DNA of 50,728 bases from Paraburkholderia caffeinitolerans (lineage in GTDB: Bacteria; Pseudomonadota; Gammaproteobacteria; Burkholderiales; Burkholderiaceae), in assembly GCF_902859945.1 (NCBI RefSeq), contig NZ_CADIKL010000053.1, positions 1 to 50,728 on the forward strand, in the 5' to 3' direction. The position numbers and the translations under genes are program-made. The notes under the pieces are model-generated. The model worked only from the letters and a program-made list of their open reading frames with translations. It made no database searches and had not been told where the DNA came from. Below, piece after piece: positions 17,613 through 25,468 of this stretch. How positions within the stretch are numbered: position 1 is the stretch's first letter; every line of letters begins with the position of its first letter.

Positions 17613-18626
17613 ATGAACGCTTCTCCCCCATCCTCCGGTTCAGAATCCGGTCCCAAGCCCGTCTCCGGAGCCGACACAGGCTCCGGGGCCGTTGCCAAAC
17701 CCGGCCCGCGCGTCACCGTGATCGTGCTCACGCGCAACCACGTGCGCCAGATCGTCGACACCGTGGCGCGGCTCACCGCCTTGCCCGAGCATCCGCCCGT
17801 AATCGTGGCCGACAACGGCTCCAGCGACTCCACCGTGAGCCTGCTCGCCTCGCTGTTTCCGCAGGTACGCATCGTCCAGACGCTCGGCGATCACGGCATG
17901 GCGGGCTTTAACCGCGCCTTCGCGCTCGCGCGCACCGACTATGTGGCGTGCTGCGACGACAGCACCTGGTTCGCGCCTGGCGCGCTCGCACAGGCGGTGC
18001 AACGGCTCGACGATCATCCGAACGTGGCGGTGCTCAATGCGCGCGTGGTCGGCGAGGACGAGCGTGAAATCCATCCGGCGTGCCTCATGCTCAACGCCAC
18101 CTCGCCTGGCGGCGAGGGTCTGCCCGGCCCGTCGCTCGCGGGCTTCATGGCGGGGGCGTGCGTCTTCCGCACGAGCGTGTTGCGCGCGCTCGGCGGCTAT
18201 GAGGAACGGCTCTCGCATGGCGGCGCGGAAGAACTGGCCGCGCTCGACGTGCTGAGCGCAGGCCACGCGATTGTGTATTGCGAGGCGGCGCTTGCGCATC
18301 GCGAGCCGCTATGCCGCTGGTTCACGCGCGCGCAGCACTGCGCGCTCGCGCGTAATTCGGCGTGGGTGGCATGGATGCGTCTGCCGCTGCGCGACGCGCT
18401 GGCCGCCACGGGCCGCGCGCTCGCGGTGTTCGCGCGCCAGCGCTCGCTCGGCCCGGCCGGCTTCGCGCTGCTGCGCGGCGCCTTCTGGGTATTGCGGCGG
18501 CGCCGCGTCGCGCCCGCGCACGTCGTGCTGCTTACGCGCCAGGTGCGGCGTGCCGAGCGCCATGTGCGCGCCGGCATTCCCGCCATGGCCGAAAAATACG
18601 ATCAGTCCGGCCAGCGCGCGTGGTAA
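17613..18626 (+). CDS. Family 2 glycosyltransferase
   Basis: After a Ser/Gly/Pro-rich N-terminus of about 35 residues, the protein has the GT-A fold signature VTVIVLTRNH, then VIVADNGSSDST (nucleotide-sugar binding) and a CCDDSTWF motif in the DXD position, with SLAGFMAGACVFRTSVLRALGGYEERL typical of GT2 acceptor regions. Length is 337 residues from ATG 17613; an in-frame ATG at 17511 is possible, but nothing conserved lies before residue 50. It probably adds a sugar to a surface polysaccharide or lipid; the substrate is not predictable. No other polysaccharide genes are nearby. Confidence 0.85.
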   Translation: MNASPPSSGSESGPKPVSGADTGSGAVAKPGPRVTVIVLTRNHVRQIVDTVARLTALPEHPPVIVADNGSSDSTVSLLASLFPQVRIVQTLGDHGMAGFNRAFALARTDYVACCDDSTWFAPGALAQAVQRLDDHPNVAVLNARVVGEDEREIHPACLMLNATSPGGEGLPGPSLAGFMAGACVFRTSVLRALGGYEERLSHGGAEELAALDVLSAGHAIVYCEAALAHREPLCRWFTRAQHCALARNSAWVAWMRLPLRDALAATGRALAVFARQRSLGPAGFALLRGAFWVLRRRRVAPAHVVLLTRQVRRAERHVRAGIPAMAEKYDQSGQRAW

Positions 18627-18637
18627 GCCGCTGCAAT

Positions 18638-19471
18638 TCAAGGCATGACCGGCACGAAATCGCGATATTCGACTTGCGCGCCGCGCACCACGATCGCGGT
18701 GGACTCGGGCACTTCGGCCCAGACTTCCGGTAAATCCCCCAGCGGCTCGGACACGAGCAAATAAGCGTCCTCGCCCGCCGCCACGATGCGCGGATCATCG
18801 GGATAGAGTTCGTGCAGGTGCTTGAACGAGGTCGTGTGAAAGAGCGAGCGCGACTTGCGCTCGCTGGAGTAGCGCACGGCCACGAGCTGCTCGCCGTCGC
18901 TCGCGCAAACCGTCATGTTGAGCGCCGGCTCGATGCCGTGCTTTTTCGCGGTGGCCTCCACGAAGCCCACCATGCGCTCGAGCGCGGGCACGGGATCGAC
19001 TTCGAGCCCGAAGGTCATCGCCAGATAGAACATCGCTTCGGAATCGGTCGAGCCTTCGATCGCGCTGAAGCGCGCGGGCTCGACCGCCACCAGCAATTCG
19101 CGCCGCACGAGCGGAAAGCTCTGGATCAGCCCGTTGTGCACGAACATCCAGCGCCGGTGCCGGAACGGGTGGCAGTTGGTCTCCTGCACGGGCGTATGGG
19201 TGGCGGCGCGTATGTGCGCGATGAACATCGGCGCGTGCACCGCGCGAGCGATCTCGCGCAGGTTGCGGTCGTTCCAGGCGGGCTGCACGCTCCGATAGCG
19301 ATACGGAATGTCGTGCGGATGCTGATACCAGCCGACCCCAAAGCCGTCGCCGTTGGTGGTGGTCGCGCCGAGCTTCGAATGCAGGCTCTGGTCGATCAGC
19401 GAATGGCGCGCGTGAAACAGCACGGTTTCGAGCGGCACAGCGTTACCGGTATAGGCAAGCCAGCGGCACAT
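18638..19471 (-). CDS. Class II glutamine amidotransferase (YafJ/EgtC-like)
   Basis: The 277-residue protein begins MCRWLAY, giving the N-terminal nucleophile Cys2 after Met removal. NGDGFGVGWY, FIAHIRAATHTPVQETNCHPF and WMFVHNGLIQ are the glutamine-binding elements of class II amidotransferases of the YafJ/EgtC type. The ATG at 19469-19471 with RBS GGAGGTCACC is decisive: any earlier start would destroy the N-terminal nucleophile. No synthetase partner is adjacent, so the amide acceptor is unknown. It may be a gamma-glutamyl hydrolase like EgtC, but no ergothioneine genes are seen. Confidence 0.9.
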   Translation of the reverse strand: MCRWLAYTGNAVPLETVLFHARHSLIDQSLHSKLGATTTNGDGFGVGWYQHPHDIPYRYRSVQPAWNDRNLREIARAVHAPMFIAHIRAATHTPVQETNCHPFRHRRWMFVHNGLIQSFPLVRRELLVAVEPARFSAIEGSTDSEAMFYLAMTFGLEVDPVPALERMVGFVEATAKKHGIEPALNMTVCASDGEQLVAVRYSSERKSRSLFHTTSFKHLHELYPDDPRIVAAGEDAYLLVSEPLGDLPEVWAEVPESTAIVVRGAQVEYRDFVPVMP

Positions 19472-19548
19472 GGTGACCTCCACTTTCAACGACTCGATAA
19501 ACGACCCGACGTGCTGTGGCGGCCCGCAGGACCCCGTGCGCCCCGGTT

Positions 19549-20226
19549 TTAAATAGCCGCGTACCCGCCGAGTAGCGGCACGAGAAAGCCGCTCAAGCCG
19601 GTGAGAATAATCTGCACGCCGATGCACAATAGCAGGAACGACGAAATGCGCATGGCCACGCGCGTGCCTTCCGTGCCCAGGTAAAACGCCAGGCGCGCGG
19701 CGCGGCTGTAGACGTAGTAGATCACCAGCACCACGAGCACCGAAATCGCTATCGAGGCAATGCCCGAGAGCAGAAATGCCGACAGCTTGTGCGTGCGGTT
19801 CGCATTGAGCGCGATGGCCGTGGCAATCGAGCCCGGACCCGTGGTAAGCGGAATCGTTAGCGGAAAGAAAGCCTTACTGTGCGCCGACGCGGCGCTGAGC
19901 GGCTTGACCGGATGATCGGCCACGGACGGCTCGGGTTCCGGCGCATTGAGCATCTGCCAGCCGCTCACGGCCACCGCGAGGCCGCCGCCGATACGCAGCG
20001 CCTCCATCGAAATGCCGAAGAAGTGCAGGATGGGCGTGCCCACGAAAAACGCCGCCAGCAGCACGAACCCCGCATTGGTGGCGACGCGCTTGGCGAGCAG
20101 GCGCCGTTCTTCGTCGCTGAGCGAGGCCGTGCGGTCGAGAAAAACAAAGGCGATGCCGATGGGGTTAATGATGCTGATCAGTCCGGTAAAACCGAACAGA
20201 ATGTCTGAAATCAGGCTCTCGATCAT
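19549..20226 (-). CDS. MarC family integral membrane protein
   Basis: The 225-residue polytopic protein has the MarC/UPF0056 signature at its N-terminus (FGFTGLISIINPIGIAFVFL) and the repeat-related FPLTIPLTTGPGSIATAIAL in the middle, with about six transmembrane segments. The family resembles transporters in fold but has no agreed function, and its old link to multiple antibiotic resistance was withdrawn. It is divergent from the DUF3311/symporter pair, with a 331-nt gap containing a tandem repeat. Confidence 0.9.
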   Translation of the reverse strand: MIESLISDILFGFTGLISIINPIGIAFVFLDRTASLSDEERRLLAKRVATNAGFVLLAAFFVGTPILHFFGISMEALRIGGGLAVAVSGWQMLNAPEPEPSVADHPVKPLSAASAHSKAFFPLTIPLTTGPGSIATAIALNANRTHKLSAFLLSGIASIAISVLVVLVIYYVYSRAARLAFYLGTEGTRVAMRISSFLLLCIGVQIILTGLSGFLVPLLGGYAAI

Positions 20227-20557
20227 GTAAGCGATCCGGTGAACGCAGCGGGCTCAAATGGCGCCGCCGCCGGCAGCGAGAAGTGTAACCGGAGCGGCGT
20301 CCACCGTGCCGGCAGCATGCCGGCTTGCACGCGCGAAAGACCCTGCTACATGACGCAGCGCACCAAGCTGCGCCATCGGCACAAACCTCGCGCATCGGGA
20401 TCGCATCGGGATCGCATCGGGATCGCATCGGGATCGCATCGGGATCGCATCGGGATTATTGGCAGCTTTACGGGGCGCATTCGCGGGCATAGAGTGATTT
20501 GACCGAACCCCAAACGAACTTCGAAGCAAGGTTTCCTTTTTATCCAAAGGAGTTGCC
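20227..20557. other. Divergent intergenic region with tandem repeat and symporter promoter
   Basis: No gene is visible in these 331 nt between the divergent marC-like gene and the DUF3311 gene. The region holds the 11-bp tandem repeat at 20392-20457 and, downstream of it, a lower-GC stretch ending in AAAGGAG (20546-20552), the ribosome-binding site of the DUF3311 gene. Confidence 0.6.
20392..20457. repeat. Six tandem copies of an 11-bp unit
   Basis: GCATCGGGATC is repeated head to tail from 20392, six times; the last copy ends in T instead of C. The unit length is close to one DNA turn, so all copies face the same side of the helix. It could be a slippage-prone repeat or a multi-site operator. 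It starts 166 nt upstream of the DUF3311 start codon. Confidence 0.95.
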
Positions 20558-20773
20558 ATGTCACTGAAGTTGCTCGCTGCGCTACCCTTCATCGGCATCC
20601 TGATAGGCGTGCCGTTCGTCAACCGCACCGAGCCGCTCGTGCTCGGTATGCCACTCGTGCTTGCGTGGATCGTCATGTGGGTCGTGCTGACCGCGGCCAT
20701 CATGGGGCTGGTCTACAAGCTCGATCCGACTAACCGCGACGAGCAGGATGCACAAGGCGGGGTGCGATCATGA
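20558..20773 (+). CDS. DUF3311 small membrane protein
   Basis: The 71-residue protein has two hydrophobic helices (about 5-22 and 30-54) and a polar C-terminus (YKLDPTNRDEQ). DUF3311 proteins occur immediately before sodium/solute symporters and are thought to be partner subunits, as here: its TGA overlaps the symporter ATG by 4 nt (ATGA). AAAGGAG precedes the start. Confidence 0.9.
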   Translation: MSLKLLAALPFIGILIGVPFVNRTEPLVLGMPLVLAWIVMWVVLTAAIMGLVYKLDPTNRDEQDAQGGVRS

Positions 20774-22245
20774 GCGCGCTGATCATCATCGCCGCGATGA
20801 CCGTGATTGCACTTTATCTGGGCATACGTGCGCGCCGCGGCCACGACATGAGTCTCGAGCAGTGGTCGGTGGGCGGACGCAGCTTCGGCACCGCGTTCGT
20901 GTTCCTGCTGATGGCGGGCGAAATCTACACCACCTTCACGTTTCTCGGCGGCAGCGGCTTCGCCTATGGCAAGGGCGCGCCTGTCTATTACATCCTGACT
21001 TACGGGACGCTTGCGTACATTCTCTCGTATTGGATGCTGCCGCCCGTGTGGCGCTATGCGAAGGAACACGGGCTGGTCTCGCAGCCGCACTTCTTCGCAA
21101 CCAAGTACCGCAGCCCCGCGCTCGGCGTGCTGGTCGCATGCGTGGGCGTGGCCGCGCTCGTGCCATATCTCGTGCTGCAACTGAAGGGACTCGGCATCAT
21201 CGTGTCGACAGCCTCGTACGGTGCGATTCCCTCCACGGCGGCGATCTGGATCGGCGCGGTGGTGGTCACCGCCTATGTGATCTTCTCGGGCGTGCGCGGC
21301 TGCGCGTGGAACTCGGTCGTCAAGGACACGATGATTCTCGCCATCGCCGTGTTCCTCGGCATCTATCTGCCGGTCCATTACTACGGCTCGCATGCCGAGA
21401 TGTTCCGCGCCATCGACGCGGCCAAGCCCGGCTTCCTCAGCTTCCCGGCAAAAGGCCAGGGCGTGACGTGGTTCCAGTCGACTACGCTGATCGCATCGCT
21501 CGGCTTCTTCATGTGGCCGCACACGTTCATGTCGGTCTACACCGCGAGGAACGAACGCATTTTCCGCCGCAACGCCGCCATCCTGCCGCTTTATCAACTG
21601 ATCCTGCTGTTCGTGTTCTTCTGCGGATTCGCGGCGGTGCTCAAGGTGCCGGGCCTCAAGGGCCCCGACATCGACCTCTCGCTGTTCCGCCTTTCGCTGC
21701 AAACCTTCGATCCGTGGTTCATTGGCGTGATTGGCGCGGCCGGCGTGCTCACCGCGCTCGTGCCGGGCTCGATGATTCTCACCACGGCGTCCACGCTGAT
21801 CGCCAACGACGTCTATCGCGGCGCGCTGAATAAAAACGCCGCCGACGAGCGCGTCGCGCGCATCGCGCGCTTCTGCGTGCCGGTGGTCGCGCTGGTCGCG
21901 GTGGGCTTCACGCTCAGGGGCGGCGAGACCATCGTAGCGCTGCTGCTGATGGGCTACAACTTCGTCACGCAGCTGTTCCCGGCGCTGGTGTGCAGCCTGG
22001 CGGCGCGCAATCGCGTGACGAAACAAGGCGCGTTCTGCGGGATTTTCGCTGGCGTGCTGGTGGTCGTGCTCACCACGCTGCTGCACCTGAGCGTCGCGCA
22101 GTTGGTCCCGTTCGCATCGGATACGTTCAAGGACATCAACATCGGCTTTCTCGCGCTCGGCGTGAATATCATCGTGCTCGCCGCCGTGAGCGCACTCACG
22201 CAGCCGCACACGCATGCGGATCACGAGCACGCGGGCGCGCACTGA
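20770..22245 (+). CDS. Sodium:solute symporter family transporter
   Basis: The 491-residue protein with about 13 hydrophobic segments belongs to the SSS family (sodium-coupled uptake). Recognisable parts are the N-terminal LEQWSVGGRSFG, MAGEIYTTFTFLGGSGFAYGKGAPVYY and LVPGSMILTTASTLIANDVYRGAL, the last a strongly conserved SSS signature. The C-terminus is histidine-rich (HTHADHEHAGAH). It is translationally coupled to the DUF3311 partner. The substrate is unknown; carboxylates are frequent for relatives paired with DUF3311. A terminator follows. Confidence 0.93.
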   Translation: MSALIIIAAMTVIALYLGIRARRGHDMSLEQWSVGGRSFGTAFVFLLMAGEIYTTFTFLGGSGFAYGKGAPVYYILTYGTLAYILSYWMLPPVWRYAKEHGLVSQPHFFATKYRSPALGVLVACVGVAALVPYLVLQLKGLGIIVSTASYGAIPSTAAIWIGAVVVTAYVIFSGVRGCAWNSVVKDTMILAIAVFLGIYLPVHYYGSHAEMFRAIDAAKPGFLSFPAKGQGVTWFQSTTLIASLGFFMWPHTFMSVYTARNERIFRRNAAILPLYQLILLFVFFCGFAAVLKVPGLKGPDIDLSLFRLSLQTFDPWFIGVIGAAGVLTALVPGSMILTTASTLIANDVYRGALNKNAADERVARIARFCVPVVALVAVGFTLRGGETIVALLLMGYNFVTQLFPALVCSLAARNRVTKQGAFCGIFAGVLVVVLTTLLHLSVAQLVPFASDTFKDINIGFLALGVNIIVLAAVSALTQPHTHADHEHAGAH

Positions 22246-22300
22246 GATCGATCGCGGGCTTCAGTTTCGATTGCTGTTTCGATTACTGTTTTGATGACGT

Positions 22301-22327
22301 GCGGCGCATTCATTGCGCCGCTTTTTT
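22301..22327 (+). terminator. Rho-independent terminator after the symporter
   Basis: GCGGCGCA (22301-22308) and TGCGCCGC (22314-22321) form a perfect 8-bp stem with a 5-nt loop, followed by six T residues. It lies 56 nt after the symporter stop. Confidence 0.93.
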
Positions 22328-22421
22328 ATGTTCGCCGGCGGTGAGCGGATGAAATTCAATTCTTTGCGGCGCGTGCCGTAAACACAGTGATCCCGTCACT
22401 TCACACCCGTCCCGCGCGCCG

Positions 22422-23330
22422 ATGACCGACACACTCGAAACCGCCGCTGCCTTGCTCACGCCAGCCGACCTCCCGCCCGGCCAGCCGCTCGAATGGCCGC
22501 TCGTGGACCACGACGGCACGCTGCTGCTCGAACGCGGCGCCACCCTGGTGGGCGAGATGGAGCGCGATTTCCTGTTCCGCCACTTCGCGCCGCGGCGCGG
22601 CGACCGCGCAGCGCCCGAGGCCGGGGGCGCACTCGCGCACGCGAAGCCGCCGGAGCACGAAGCCGCGCCGACCGTGCGCGACCTGCATCTTTCGATTGGC
22701 GCATCGATGGGCCTGCGCCCGCAACAAGGCGCGAGCGGCGCGCCAATGCATCCGTGCAAGCTGATCGGCATTGCGCCGAACGAGTCGATCTTCGCGACGC
22801 TGCCCTACGCCGATGGCCGCCCGGTCGCACTCACGCCCGGCGAAAACGTCGAAATCGTGGCGATCGCGAGCCAGGCCGTCTATCGCTTCGTCTGCACGCT
22901 GCACGCGATCCATCAAGCGCCGATAGGCTATCTCGTACTCTCGGAGCCGGCCCATATCCGCCTGCTGCGCGAGCGCAAGTCGATTCGCGTGCACGCGCGC
23001 TTTCCGGTGCGTTTCGGCATCGGCGCCGAGGGTTATCAGGGCGTCGCGCTCGCGCGCGGCATCAGCGCGCTGGGGCTCTCGCTCGTTGCGCCATGGGCGC
23101 TCGGCCAGGTGGGCGAGCGGCTGCGCATTGCCTTCAGCCTGCGCTCCGGCGATCTCGACACGCCCATCGAAACCAGCGCGGTCATTCGCAACGTGCAGCA
23201 GGAAGACGGCGCGCAATGCACGCTCGGCCTCGAACTCGATAGCCTCACGAGCGCCGAACAGATGGCGATGAAAGTCTATGTGTTCGACCGCCACGACGAC
23301 GTGGTTTACTGGGGCAACAGCACGCGCTGA
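22422..23330 (+). CDS. YcgR-like PilZ domain protein
   Basis: The 302-residue protein has a YcgR-N-like flagellar-brake region (about 85-180) followed by a PilZ domain (about 183-290). The c-di-GMP motif RxxxR is present as RKSIR (185-189). The second motif, normally (D/N)xSxxG, reads GISALG (213-218), so the usual acidic or amide residue is glycine. In the family, such proteins slow flagellar rotation or respond to c-di-GMP; whether this one binds the ligand normally is uncertain. No flagellar genes are nearby. The first 30 residues precede the recognised domains and the start at ATG 22422 is tentative. Confidence 0.85.
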   Translation: MTDTLETAAALLTPADLPPGQPLEWPLVDHDGTLLLERGATLVGEMERDFLFRHFAPRRGDRAAPEAGGALAHAKPPEHEAAPTVRDLHLSIGASMGLRPQQGASGAPMHPCKLIGIAPNESIFATLPYADGRPVALTPGENVEIVAIASQAVYRFVCTLHAIHQAPIGYLVLSEPAHIRLLRERKSIRVHARFPVRFGIGAEGYQGVALARGISALGLSLVAPWALGQVGERLRIAFSLRSGDLDTPIETSAVIRNVQQEDGAQCTLGLELDSLTSAEQMAMKVYVFDRHDDVVYWGNSTR

Positions 23331-23444
23331 AACGGACGCTCCGGTTTTACCCCTGGTGCGGCGCGCCCATGCGCGAAGGCCGAAATGCGTGTGCTATGGT
23401 ATTTGCGCACCTTCCAACCCGGCCTTCACTGGCCGCACTCTTCC

Positions 23445-24137
23445 ATGGCACAGCCCTTTGACGAAGCCGAACGCGCGGCGGTCTACCGCGCGATCCACGA
23501 GCGGCGCGACATGCGGCACTTCACGCCCGGCCCCGTCGATCCGGCGGTGCTCGCGCGTCTGCTGGACGCCGCGCATCACGCGCCGAGCGTGGGCTATATG
23601 CAGCCGTGGCGCATCGTGCGCATCACCAGCGCGGCCTTGCGCGAGCAGTTGCACGAGACCGTCGAGCGCGAACGCGTCGCCACCGCCGACGCGCTCGGCA
23701 AGCGCCGCGACGAGTTCATGAAGCTCAAGGTGGAAGGCATGCGCGACTGCGGCGAATTGCTCGTTGTCGCGCTGATGGACCGCCGCGAAGCGCACATCTT
23801 CGGCCGCCGCACCTTGCCGGAGATGGACCTCGCCTCGGTCGCGTGCGCGATCCAGAACATGTGGCTCGCGGCGCGCGCCGAAGGGCTCGGCATGGGCTGG
23901 GTGTCGATCTTCGACGTGGACGAAGTGCGCGCGCTGCTGCACATGCCCGCGGGCGCCAAACCCGTGGCGATTCTTTGCGTCGGCCACGTAGCCGAGTTCT
24001 ATCCGAAGCCGATGCTGGAGATCGAGCATTGGGCCGAGCGCCGCGTGCTCGGCAAATGCGTGTATGAAAACCGCTGGCTGGACGAGCCGACAGAAGCCGC
24101 GCCGCAAGCCGAAAGCGCGGGCACGGGTTCCGCATAG
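23445..24137 (+). CDS. bluB: 5,6-dimethylbenzimidazole synthase BluB
   Basis: BluB is a flavin-destroying nitroreductase-fold enzyme that makes the lower ligand of vitamin B12 from FMNH2 and O2. The 230-residue product shows HERRDMRHFTPGPVD at the N-terminus (FMN phosphate contacts), HHAPSVGYMQPWR, MDLASVACAIQNMWLAARAEGLGMGWVSIFD and the BluB-type C-terminus VGHVAEFYPKPMLE. The start at ATG 23445 gives the family's usual beginning; the upstream ATG at 23385 adds 20 residues without conservation. No cobalamin genes or cobalamin riboswitch are visible next to it. Confidence 0.93.
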   Translation: MAQPFDEAERAAVYRAIHERRDMRHFTPGPVDPAVLARLLDAAHHAPSVGYMQPWRIVRITSAALREQLHETVERERVATADALGKRRDEFMKLKVEGMRDCGELLVVALMDRREAHIFGRRTLPEMDLASVACAIQNMWLAARAEGLGMGWVSIFDVDEVRALLHMPAGAKPVAILCVGHVAEFYPKPMLEIEHWAERRVLGKCVYENRWLDEPTEAAPQAESAGTGSA

Positions 24138-24185
24138 CCCGGCATCCGCGATTCCGGCGCCGATCAAACGCCGATCAAGCGTCTA

Positions 24186-24560
24186 TCAAGCGCCGAACGT
24201 GACGGCCTCGACGTTATTGCCATCAGGGTCGATGAGAAAAGCGCCGTAGTAGTCGGGACTGTAATCGGGCCGCAGGCCCGGCGCGCCGTTATCCGTGCCG
24301 CCTGCCGCGATGCCGGCGGCGTAAAAGCGGTCGACTTCGGCGCGGCTCGCGGCGGCGAACGCCACATGCACGCCGCGCGGCGTGGCAGCGTCATTGGCCG
24401 GTACGGTGTGGAGCCATAACTTAGGCATGCCAGGTTTGCCGATGCCAGCAACATCGCCATACTCCACGCTTACGCCACAACCCAGTGGCGTCAACGCCGC
24501 CTCATAAAACCGCATGCTGCGTGCGAGATCGCGCACGCGCAGACCCACGTGATCGAACAT
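24186..24560 (-). CDS. VOC (glyoxalase/bleomycin-resistance) superfamily protein
   Basis: This compact 124-residue single VOC domain has an N-terminal metal-ligand motif FDHVGLRVRDLARSMRFYEAAL, an internal GVHVAFAAASRAEVDRFYAAG and the C-terminal FLIDPDGNNVEAVTF with the second-half glutamate. It probably works as a dimer with a divalent metal. The subfamily includes lyases and dioxygenases of unknown substrate. The gene stands alone, convergent with bluB. Confidence 0.9.
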   Translation of the reverse strand: MFDHVGLRVRDLARSMRFYEAALTPLGCGVSVEYGDVAGIGKPGMPKLWLHTVPANDAATPRGVHVAFAAASRAEVDRFYAAGIAAGGTDNGAPGLRPDYSPDYYGAFLIDPDGNNVEAVTFGA

Positions 24561-24709
24561 ATCCGTCTCCTGGTTTCATGCAAAACCCGTCCCCAACGGC
24601 AACCCTTGCCGTGGCACGTGGAGACCAGTTTAGTGCGCAACGCCCGCCAGCGGCCTGGGGAAAATTGCGCACATCCGCACTCGCGCTCAGGCCGGGGCCT
24701 AACTATGCC

Positions 24710-25348
24710 TTACTGCGCGAGCGGCTTAATGGAAATCACATCAGGCATGGCTGCTGCGCCCGCCTGACCGGCGGCGGCGTGATCGGCTTCCTTCAGCTTC
24801 ACGCGCCATTGCGGCGCGCCCGCATACGGCAGCCGCGCGAGCGCGCCGGCGACCAGATACGGGAGCGCCTGTTGCGCGTCGGCGTTGCGGTCGCGCTTCT
24901 CCGCGCTCACCTTGTAGGCTTCGCGGCCGTCCGGCAGCGCGAGGAAGCGCAACGTGAGCGTATGCGTATAGCGCTTGCCGAACCACGGGAACGACGGCCC
25001 TTCGGACGGCACGCAGCCGCCAATGCAGGCGCCCCCCTTACCGGAACCACCGGCTTCCACGCCGACGTCGCTGGGCCGCGAGGCCCATGCCGCGGAAACG
25101 ATATAGCGCGCCGCCTCGGGCGTGCCCTCCTTGAAGCCGCGCTGTGCGAGGCCGGCGCGCAGCAGCGCCTCGTAAGGCAGCGGCTGGTCGGCTTCAGCCT
25201 GCGCGGGCGTGCGCGCGAGCCGGTACGTGGCGGTGGCCAGATCGGTTGCGCTCAGGTCGCCAGTTGCCCGCACATCGGCGCTCGCGCCTGCGCAGCCGGC
25301 GAGCGCGCCCAGCATCGACAAGGTGCAGATCGTCATCAGGACTTTCAC
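24710..25348 (-). CDS. DUF4136-type lipoprotein
   Basis: The protein of about 212 residues has a lipoprotein signal with lipobox LAGC, then a domain in which YIVSAAWASRPSDVGV and the WFGKRYTHTLTLRFLALPDGREAYKVSAEKRDRN strand region recall DUF4136 of Burkholderia. It is predicted to be an outer-membrane or periplasmic lipoprotein of unknown role. The start is ambiguous: the ATG at 25360 contains GGAG directly after it, which is better read as the ribosome-binding site of the GTG at 25346-25348 (start MKVLMTICTLSML). I annotate the GTG start. Confidence 0.75.
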   Translation of the reverse strand: MKVLMTICTLSMLGALAGCAGASADVRATGDLSATDLATATYRLARTPAQAEADQPLPYEALLRAGLAQRGFKEGTPEAARYIVSAAWASRPSDVGVEAGGSGKGGACIGGCVPSEGPSFPWFGKRYTHTLTLRFLALPDGREAYKVSAEKRDRNADAQQALPYLVAGALARLPYAGAPQWRVKLKEADHAAAGQAGAAAMPDVISIKPLAQ

Positions 25349-25468
25349 GGAGAACTCCATCGGAATCGTTGGCAGCCGGTTCGGGCGCCATGGTGCGCAA
25401 TTGGGAGGGATCAGGCGGCGCTCAGTGATCAGTGCTCATGTGCCCAAGCCAATCACACGCCAGCGCCG

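Noticed and set aside
20392..20457. Tandem repeat considered as a CRISPR array
   Set aside because: Units are 11 bp with no spacers and there are no cas genes.
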